From Bigelowiella natans CCMP2755 (lineage: Eukaryota > Cercozoa > Chlorarachniophyceae): 28,377 nucleotides of DNA. Position numbers and translations under genes: made by a program. The notes below the pieces were generated by a model that was not told where the DNA came from, made no database searches, and saw nothing but the letters and a program-made list of their open reading frames with translations. Shown piece after piece: positions 21,041-28,377 of the stretch; the first letter of the stretch is position 1; the number at the start of each line of letters is the position of its first letter. The stretch spans positions 1 through 28,377 of the forward strand of contig ADNK01000388.1 of NCBI GenBank assembly GCA_000320545.1, read 5' to 3'.

Positions 21041-21887
21041 CTGTCTGTCTGTCTCTCTTGCCATGCTCCGTCGAGTCACCTGGCCTCCACTAAGTACTTC
21101 TGCACAGCGGCTGTCATTGCTGGAGGCGACTGTGTACGAGTTGCTCTCCAAATCCTCCATTTCTTCAGCCTGCAAGAAGCAAAGCGATAAGGGCTTCCTT
21201 GGAGAAGAGGAAATCGTAAAAGCCTCTTTCTTTCTTTCATGTACGATAATACCGTGACTGCAAAGAGAGAGCAGCCTCGCCGTCCGCCTCCCTCAGTTGG
21301 TGGTATTCTTTATACTTCTGTCAATAGGACGAGACACGCGCGGTTAGGAGGAGGAGGCAAAAGGGGACAGCACTAGTAGTAGCAGCAGTATTAGCAGTGG
21401 CGTTGACGTCGTCAGCGAAAAACGCACCAGATAGAGCGCATGGAAGTCCTCAGGATGCACGAACCATTGGTGCCCGCTCTTTTCCGGCGTAGAAAGTGCG
21501 CGTATGGGCATGGGAAACGACGGAAGGGAGGAAGGAGAAAGGAGGACGAACGGTAGAGGAAAGAGGTAGCAGACAAAGGCATGAGTTCGGGTAAACATCT
21601 GGAAAAACTGATCGGATTCTCAATCATTAGCTGCATCTGTCAGACAAGCTTTGATTAGTATCTCTTAGTGCTAAGCTAGAACGCAAGTGACACCTCATCT
21701 TGCACCAGAAAATCTCCAGCAGAACCCACTAACTTCTGGTGGTCTTGACTGAGTGTAGCAGCATACCATCGATCATCGATGACAACTTGTAAACGTGTGT
21801 ATAGCACAAAAATGCAAAATGGAAATATTCTGTGTGGTGCGTGAGCGTACACGCGCGCGCGCGTGTGTGTGTGTGTGAGAGAGAGAG

Positions 21888-21928
<41 letters not shown>

Positions 21929-23029
21929 TTTAAAGGAAATTCTTATAGAGCTGGCTGGGATATAAGACGCACTCGATATCTGGGTTTCTGTTGTCCCTAT
22001 CCCTTTTTGAACTCTAGAATTGTAAAAGAGCATTACAGGTGTCCATCGCCATCACTGATTACATAAGAACATCATTATCATCATAACGATCATCATCCTC
22101 ATCCCTTTTCCCCTCCTTGTTTGCGATTTGCCCGTTTATCAAAGTGCCAACGAAGTATTCACGTCTATTCCTTGGCTCATTCTTTCTTTCTCTTGTCCTG
22201 GGTGCTATCTCCAGGGATAACTATATGAACGCTACTCGCCACTACCACCACGCTACCGACAATGCTGTGTGTCGCGAGGGTTATCGTCGAGTTTGACGCG
22301 CTCGTGCTTCCGTTCTCCTGTTAGAAGCAACCCAAAAAAGGTGCTCTATTTCGGAAGATGGTATGCACACAACTCGTGTATGCTATGGTATGTTTCACAT
22401 CTACGCACACATATCCATCTAATATCCATTCTGTTCCGGAAAATTAACGATGGATCTGTGTAAGCTGTTGGAAGAAGGTTGTTGTTGTACACCTCTGTTA
22501 TAACGCCAAGCGACTCCAAAACCTAATGAAGCGCAAGGAAAGGAAGAGATGGAGGGAAGGGTCAAGGAGAGAGTTCAAGTGATTGCTGATTACAGTTCTG
22601 GCACCGTGTGCATTGCTTGCACGTATCTCCAGGAACTTATTACACACATACACGCTCACATATATTTGCATGCGTTGTGAGTGAGCCTAAAATTTTACAA
22701 CACTCTTCATGTACTTTTATCTTGGCATCTTGCTGCAGCAACACCGCATGGACGTTTATCGCTTTCGCATATCGATGTTCCTGAATGATATTGTGCAATC
22801 AGGGGGGTTCAGCTCCTCCTCTCCTCAACCATTCTCTCTTGATGCCTACGGACTTTTCACTAGCTTCTACATCTCGCCCCTCTCCCAAACATGCTCAAGA
22901 CCTTTGCCTCGATTGCAAAGAAATCGTGCTGAAACTCATCGTCGGTGATGACACGGATTTGTCCCGCTGCAACGTGGGGCTCCGCTATTTAGTAGTAGAT
23001 GTGGATAATGTTTTAATATGGTATACATG

Positions 23030-23084
<55 letters not shown>

Positions 23085-23301
23085 GTGTGTGTGTGTGTGT
23101 GGTCTCACAATAATACATAGAATATATATATCATAATGTAATATGAATGTTTTCAGTGCTGAAGAATCACCATGATGCACTATCCAGCGGTGTGTGGAAG
23201 TCTCCGCTCCTATTGACCACGATGATGATGACAAAAGACATGTAGAAACATTATGTCCTATTTCAAATGCTTCAGTACTTTATATTGGATTGATATATAT
23301 T

Positions 23302-23351
<50 letters not shown>

Positions 23352-24625
23352 ATACACGCCAAATATGGCAACATAAGATCACCCTTGATCAAGCCAAGAT
23401 GTTCAGCAGCTCCTTCCTCCTGCCCGCCCTCTGCACAAATCTATCGAATGGGTAACGGTGCATATTAAACTCTTCTCGCTCTTCCTGCATCATCCATCCC
23501 ATGCGCCCAAATGCCCTTCTTCTTCTTCTTCTTCCTACCTTATTAGCAGTGATCGCCAGCTTGAACGCATACACTTCCACCAAATGCACGTAGCCGTCCG
23601 CGTTCTTCTCATCCAGGTGGATCTCAACCGCCTCTGTATCACAGAAGGATTCGGGGGGGAGGGAAAAAGAGCGTAATCGTGGAATCCAAAAGATCAGCGG
23701 GGGCACACTGAGCGTGTTATGCACACAGGCGGATGGTAGTGGCCTGCAATTGCATAAAGTGGCTTGGAAGAAAACATTGATCACAACATGTTTAATTTGT
23801 TAATATGCCTTGAAATAGAAATAACTACCCCCGGAAGTGGTATACACGGCCAGGGAGGGGCGCCTTCCAGTGCGTCTGGCCTGCTGATCAAGATGATGCT
23901 GGAGATGATGGTGGGGTTTTTTCCATCGTGCACAATGTATATGATGAATATGATAGGTATGCATGTGCGTGTGCGTTCGTATGCGTGTGCATGTGTGTGT
24001 ACGTGTGTGTGTGTGCGTGTGTTTGTGCACGTATCATCAAAGCTTTTGAATTGATCATCCTTCTGACCTTCCCCTTCGCCTTGCTTTCGACGTAGGTTGT
24101 CATGTATTGGCGGGGTGCCAGCTCATTCTGCCATACCTGACGGGCGCATGGCGCAAACGCATTGGGCATGTATGTGTGTATGTGTGTATCACGGCGGTCC
24201 TTATGCATGCATTCACGTATGCGTGCGAATGTAAAGAGGAGTTTTATGTGTGTTTGTGTGTGCGTGCTGGAATGCTACGACGCAAGCATGCAACCAGATT
24301 TTCCATGGACTTCGAACTTGTTGCGAATTTGAACGATCGCCGACGTGAGTTCCTAATGCGAGAGCGAGAAGGGAGGGATTGGAGCAAGTTTATGGAACAT
24401 ACATTACACACGACATGATATATGCTGTAGCTTCATCTATCGAGGCCGCACCTCTGTTGGTTTCCCCCACTTGTGGGCGAAAGGACCTGTGATTTTGATC
24501 GACGATGGCTACTATTGCTTCGCCTCCTACTCACGATATCATCATAAAGACGCGAAATTAAAGGCACACAACTAAATGAGCGTGCGTACGTACGTGTGTT
24601 CATGCGTGTGCGACTTTCACTCTCA

Positions 24626-24656
<31 letters not shown>

Positions 24657-25733
24657 CAAATGCACACACAAATGCACACAGAGAGAGAGACACACACAGG
24701 GGAAGAGAAAGAGAGAGTGAAGAGGAGCAAAAATGTAGAACAGGAAGGTATGTAAAATTTGTACTATGAGTTTGTACGCGCAGCATAGTGTACAGAATTG
24801 AAGACCTTCGTTTTTTCCACGCCTTTGGATTGGAGAAGAGCTTGTCGGGGTCACGCGAGGAGGGGCTCGGAGTCAAAGATGATACCCTCGATGTTTCCAA
24901 CGCCGACGCTATACCATGCACACACACACACACAGCACATGCAACAACATAATGAGAGTGATTTGTATAAAGGAATAGAGAGGCGGGTGTAAGGAAAGAG
25001 CGTCCATGGGCATAACAATATATTTGGGTGCGCTTAAACGTTCCGAAAACTGCATGGTAGACACCAAGCCTAAACCACAGTGCAGCATCCATATGCACGC
25101 AGGCGAACAACTTTCAGAACCAATGGAGGAGTTGTGGAGCGGAGCATTCGCCGAGGAAGCATCGCTAGCGAACGAGACGATTTGGTGCTGCTGCGCTTTC
25201 ACTTTTACTTCAAGTTCACTAAGAATCAAATCATCTTTTGTATTCATTCAATTGATCCAGAAATATGATTTTTTTAAAGAAAACTGCGGATAGTGAGGAG
25301 GGTGTTTGAGAAGGTTAACATGCATGAATATTAGCAGCAATCCTGTATGTAAATTCTCACCCGGTCTCCTGAACATATTGTTTTTCTTTGAACTCCATTT
25401 TAGCTACCATGGCCTGGGCATCTCGGAGCTTCGCCTACAATCCGTTAACGGTAAATTTGAAAATATCACGATCGAACGGTGAAATGTGCTCATATACAAA
25501 GCAGCACTTTTTGATATTGATATTTTTTTCTTGAACGTATCACGAATCATTGAAGCTTGGACCTTTAGGGCTTCGACAGTTGCCTTACCATCCTGCGCAT
25601 CTTCATAATTCGCAGTCTCATGATGGTTGATTTCGTTCAAATCTGGTGGCAGACACATCCTCCCCTCATCAGCATTGTTCACTTTGGTAACTTCCTTGTC
25701 GAATGCATCGATGTGGCACGGGGCGTTACCCAT
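17370..25733 (-). CDS. Class I cyclic nucleotide phosphodiesterase, N-terminal lipid-anchor signal, more than 25 exons
   Basis: Twenty exons join in phase (469 codons): 22780-22715, 22522-22493, 22317-22257, 21785-21694, 21478-21428, 21317-21253, 21169-21080, 20879-20771, 20575-20540, 20295-20230, 20141-20078, 19883-19782, 19647-19566, 19470-19413, 19315-19241, 18525-18459, 18354-18261, 18048-18003, 17736-17650, 17435-17370. Catalytic signature: EWNFDIFRLS, YSKNIPYHNSMHGADV, LSALAHDLGHPGTNNAF, YNDRSVLES, IELVLATDLEHH, IIKCSDISHPAR, LIQEEFFRQGDKEAKLG, MDRHSADN, GNVGFIQYVVRPLYE. The metal-binding His and Asp residues are present, so cAMP/cGMP hydrolysis is expected. Likely 5' exons: 25733-25563 (starts MGNAPC, myristoylation plus palmitoylation type), 25434-25361 and 25218-25121 (coiled coil), 24908-24806, 24526-24487 (RRRRSNSSHRRSKSQ), 24352-24295; further candidates 24121-24068, 23430-23383, 23209-23171, 22984-22902. 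The join through 24294-23431 is unresolved, so two genes remain possible. Confidence 0.85.
18086..18171. repeat. Compound (CA)n, G-run, (GA)n microsatellite
   Basis: CA repeats, short GA repeats, a G13-14 run, then a long GA run. It lies in the phosphodiesterase intron between exons 18354-18261 and 18048-18003. On the coding strand it reads (CT)n then (GT)n. Confidence 0.9.
18826..18855. repeat. (TA)n microsatellite
   Basis: Pure TA run in the largest confidently placed phosphodiesterase intron (18526-19240). I see no exon in the remainder of that intron. Confidence 0.9.
20409..20460. repeat. Compound (CA)n(GA)n microsatellite
   Basis: CA repeats pass into GA repeats within the phosphodiesterase intron 20539-20296. 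On the coding strand this is (CT)n(GT)-type in reverse complement, the same junction as at 282-368. Confidence 0.9.
20908..21058. repeat. (CA)n and (CT)n blocks in one intron
   Basis: A (CA)n block at about 20908-20938 and a (CT)n block at about 21007-21037 flank purine-rich sequence. The intron lies between exons 21169-21080 and 20879-20771. Confidence 0.85.
21855..21926. repeat. (CG)n(GT)n(GA)n microsatellite
   Basis: GC alternation, then GT, then GA repeats, within the phosphodiesterase intron 22256-21786. Confidence 0.9.
23035..23101. repeat. Compound (CT)n(GT)n microsatellite
   Basis: About 45 bp of CT followed by about 20 bp of GT, in a probable intron of the phosphodiesterase 5' region. 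Confidence 0.9.
23296..23347. repeat. (TA)n microsatellite with inverted ends
   Basis: Long TA run flanked by atttataa-type sequence on both sides (tatttataaa at left, tatttataat at right), so it may extrude as a cruciform. Confidence 0.85.
24625..24690. repeat. (CA)n/(GA)n microsatellite cluster
   Basis: CA repeats interrupted by aaatg-type spacers, then GA and CA runs, in the candidate phosphodiesterase intron between 24806 and 24526. Confidence 0.85.
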
Positions 25734-26409
25734 GTTTTTTGACTTGATTGACTCTCAAAAGGCTCCTTGATCCGAACAAATTACGCCAATTTTAGTTGTT
25801 TGAAGCGATATGTTGCTTCCAGGGTGCAAGTCCCACCTCTCTAATCGCGGGGGTGGGGGCGGAGCTTGACGTTGGAAGAATCTTGCCAGTCAGGCTCCGG
25901 CACGCGAAACGAAGGAGCCAAAGCGGTTTCTGCATAATTCACGCTTGAACTCACGTGTCGCCATGGTTTTTACACCTATATTCTACCCATTTTTGTCATT
26001 CAAGAAGAGTTTAACTGTAACTGAGGCGAGAAGCCCTTTTTCCCAGGTCGAAGCCTGAAAAAGCATGGCGCATCGCAAAATCCTCTTTCATCCGTCTCTG
26101 GTGCGGAAGAAAACGGCTGTCGCGTGCGGATGGTATCCGGATGGAATCAGGCGAAGGCATGTCGCTAGGTAAGAATGTTGGGCCTTTTCGCGGGCATCTG
26201 GTGCGAGCATTTGCTGCGAGATCGTTGCGAGACAGAGGCGTTGAGGGGCAATTGTTGTTCGGCGTCAAAGAAAAATTACTGACTCAAAAGCAAGATCCGC
26301 TTTGTTTTCCCTCGTCTGACAGCAACAGCAGGCGCGTTTTTACTGGGAAAACTTCTGACATCCTTGTGCCGACTGATTCGAAGCACAGTCCCCCCCGCCC
26401 CAGACAAGC
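25734..26409. other. Divergent spacer between phosphodiesterase and RPIA starts
   Basis: About 0.68 kb separates two outward-reading start codons and may act as a shared promoter. A G-rich element with GGGGGCGG lies near 25854-25863. An open frame of about 90 codons (26141-26413, plus) overlaps the RPIA start in another frame; it has no recognisable domain and I do not call it a gene. Confidence 0.55.
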
Positions 26410-27270
26410 ATGAGCGACGTGAACAGCGCTAAGAAGAAGGCGGCCTTTGCTGCAGTTGACGAATTCGTCAAGACCGGGTAGTGTTGATGTTTTCCGCCAA
26501 GCGAAGGAAAAAGAAAGACTGACTTCATGATAGCAGTTTGACTTGAGGACGTATATCTCTGTGGGGGGGGGGTGTCGTGCCTCGTACCTCGCACGCAAGC
26601 TGCAACCAAGCCGCACAAAAAAGAAGAATTACAACAGATCAGGGGATGTTCGAGTTATTAACAATTTCACAATCCGTTTCTACTTATTATCCCCCCCTCC
26701 TGCTACTAGCATGAAGGTCGGCGTTGGAAGTGGCTCCACGGTTGTCTTCGCAATAGAGCGGCTGAAGGAGTTGACCGGGAAAGGCCAGTTGAAAGACGTA
26801 AGCCAGAATTATACAGCATCGCAATCGGATCGATACGATACTATGGCGTCAAGTCGAGATTCAACTACCCTCCTCTCACTTAATATCACACTTGTAATGC
26901 TGTTTCCCCCCCACCAGATGGTTTACGTGCCAACATCGTTTCAGTCCACGATCCTGCTCAAGGAGGTCATCATCGATATTCATTCATATCCCCCGCTACG
27001 CTGCCTTCTGCAAGATCTTGTTTCTTCCTTCTCCTTCACATATTTTCTACTACCTCCTCCTCCTCCTCCTCCTCCTCCTCCTCCTCCTTAAATGATACTA
27101 TGATGCTCAGGCTGGGCTCCCCGTCAGCAGCCCGAACGATACCCCTGTGAGCTTCCAACTCGAATCATATGGCCACGCAATAACAACCATCAGCCACTGT
27201 TTACTTGGATAATCACTTCTTAATTTCGGGCGGTCATTTGGAAATATTTTCCTCTCTCTTCCCTCTCTCC

Positions 27271-27302
<32 letters not shown>

Positions 27303-28272
27303 GCTACCGCAGACACACGTACGAATCATCATTTACACAAAGACGAATTTTACACATACAAGTACACATATAACATACACCGCCAGATTCTCGACGTGGC
27401 GATCGATGGGGCTGACGAGGTCGACTCCAAGCTCAACTGCATCAAGGGGGGGGGGGCATGCCAGCTGCAAGAAAAGGTCGTGGCTGCCTGTGCGAAGCAG
27501 TTTGTCGTCATTGCAGACTACCGCAAGGAGAGTAAGACGCTTGGAGAGAAGGTAAGTAGTGGCTACTTGCCTGCAGCAGTGTACTAGTGTACCAGTGTAC
27601 TTGTGGCGTCGTTGTACAGTTTGTACGATTCAAAGGAGAGAGGGCGCGCATTCGAAGCGCATAGAAACGATTGCAAGACTTTTTTATCGAGCCAACAGAG
27701 ACTTCTGAGAATAGAGATGTTTCCGCGACATTTTGGCCGTGAAAATATGGAATTTTGGCTAAATTTCCTCGTCATCTCTTCTGGCTCGGCCGCATTTTTA
27801 TCCTCATGGTGATGGGGGGAAACATATGCTAGCGACACAGCATGACCTGAGCTCCGAAGTCCTTTACTTGATTCAAAACAACAACAACAACAACAACGAA
27901 CGACTGAACGACTTGATATGTTAGTGGAAAAAGGGCGTCCCGATCGAAGTTGTCCCCATGGCTTACAGCGTCATTATGAAACGGTGATATATAGGAAGAA
28001 GAAGAAGATATAGCGCCTGATGATGAAAGGAAAGACTGGCGTGTTTATTGCGATGCGGAGACGATGATGGTGATGATGTCTGTCCACACACATGTCGATA
28101 GATGATGATTACCTGCACCTCACCACGTGTGTGTGTGTGTGTGTCGTTAAGTTAAAGTAAAATGACCTCCTCCTCCTCCTCCCTCAACGCTACTACCCCT
28201 CATCATCGTCACGACAGGATCGAAGAAATGGGTGGTAAGCCAGTGCTTCGCATGGCACAGAAGAAAGCTGGG
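26410..28272 (+). CDS. RPIA: Ribose-5-phosphate isomerase A, 7 exons seen, 3' end outside the window
   Basis: Exons 26410-26477, 26710-26797, 26918-26965, 27111-27146, 27387-27551, 27934-27983 and 28218-28272 join in phase, and the last ends at donor gtgagt. The enzyme interconverts ribose-5-phosphate and ribulose-5-phosphate in the non-oxidative pentose phosphate pathway. Motifs in order: [26 protein letters not shown] (phosphate-binding loop), [17 protein letters not shown] (catalytic Asp region), [56 protein letters not shown]. The start [10 protein letters not shown] gives a normal cytosolic N-terminus with no evident transit peptide. Part of the Gly-rich loop is encoded by a run of eleven G (27446-27456) that stays in frame. 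The closing part of the protein (usually TDxGN onward) lies beyond the window. Confidence 0.95.
27054..27090. repeat. (CCT)n repeat in an RPIA intron
   Basis: Trinucleotide run between exons 26918-26965 and 27111-27146, just upstream of the acceptor gctcag. Confidence 0.9.
27248..27303. repeat. (CT)n-rich tract in an RPIA intron
   Basis: Imperfect CT repeats in the intron 27147-27386. The acceptor used is cgccag at 27381-27386. Confidence 0.85.
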
Positions 28273-28318
28273 GTGAGTCAGTGGTTGGCGCAGCAGAACT
28301 CAGATGACAAATGTTGTG

Positions 28319-28321
28319 TGA

Positions 28322-28362
<41 letters not shown>

Positions 28363-28377
28363 GGGGGGGGGGGGGGG
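28319..28377. repeat. (GT)n and G-run at the window end
   Basis: GT repeats followed by a G run that reaches the last base, within the RPIA intron that starts at 28273. Confidence 0.85.

Noticed and set aside
23404-23475. RYPFDR as a ligand-gated channel (Cys-loop) motif
   Set aside because: The motif is isolated in a frame that stops soon after. No transmembrane segments or Cys-loop partner are seen, and an overlapping exon in another frame fits the phosphodiesterase chain better.
26141-26413. 90-codon frame as an N-terminal extension (transit peptide) of RPIA
   Set aside because: It is in another frame from the RPIA start and runs into a stop beside it. RPIA already has a normal N-terminus at 26410.

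Overview
The window is nuclear DNA of an intron-rich eukaryote, most likely a protist or alga. Genes are split by many short to medium GT-AG introns. Introns and spacers are full of (CT)n, (GT)n, (TA)n and poly-C tracts. Exon chains keep codon phase across splice sites, and the products are typical eukaryotic proteins. I cannot name the species.

Layout. (1) 43-4391, plus strand: a gene of at least 12 exons for an indoleamine 2,3-dioxygenase (IDO) family protein. Its C-terminal helix has Arg where IDOs have the heme-binding His, so it may not be a working dioxygenase. (2) 4508-5166, minus strand: the 3' end of a LINE-like ORF with a CCHC finger. It abuts (3) about 5160-6240, a tract built largely of the short palindromic words CTAG, GCTAGC, CATG and TGCA. 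(4) 7095-10152, plus strand: a complete five-exon BTB/BACK protein with a Tudor-like and a galactose-binding-like module. (5) 10603-16318: a complete Ty3/gypsy-type LTR retrotransposon with two 326-bp LTRs that I read as identical, a 4-bp target duplication and one open gag-pol frame of 1657 codons. It sits inside more palindrome-word-rich DNA (about 10400-10600 and 16320-17050). (6) 17370-25733, minus strand: a class I cyclic nucleotide phosphodiesterase of more than 25 exons, whose N-terminus looks lipid-anchored (MGNAPC) and is followed by a coiled coil and basic Ser-rich stretches. (7) 26410 to the window end, plus strand: ribose-5-phosphate isomerase (RPIA), seven exons seen, 3' end missing. 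Genes 6 and 7 are divergent and share a spacer of about 0.68 kb.

The four host genes do not form an obvious pathway: tryptophan-type dioxygenase fold, BTB adaptor, cyclic nucleotide signalling, pentose phosphate pathway. The most unusual content is the retrotransposon (identical LTRs packed with perfect hairpins, deviant zinc-binding and integrase spacings, an unrecognised C-terminal domain), the IDO-like protein without its heme ligand, and the palindrome-word-rich DNA. Exon boundaries were inferred by hand from splice consensus, codon phase and protein-family pattern.
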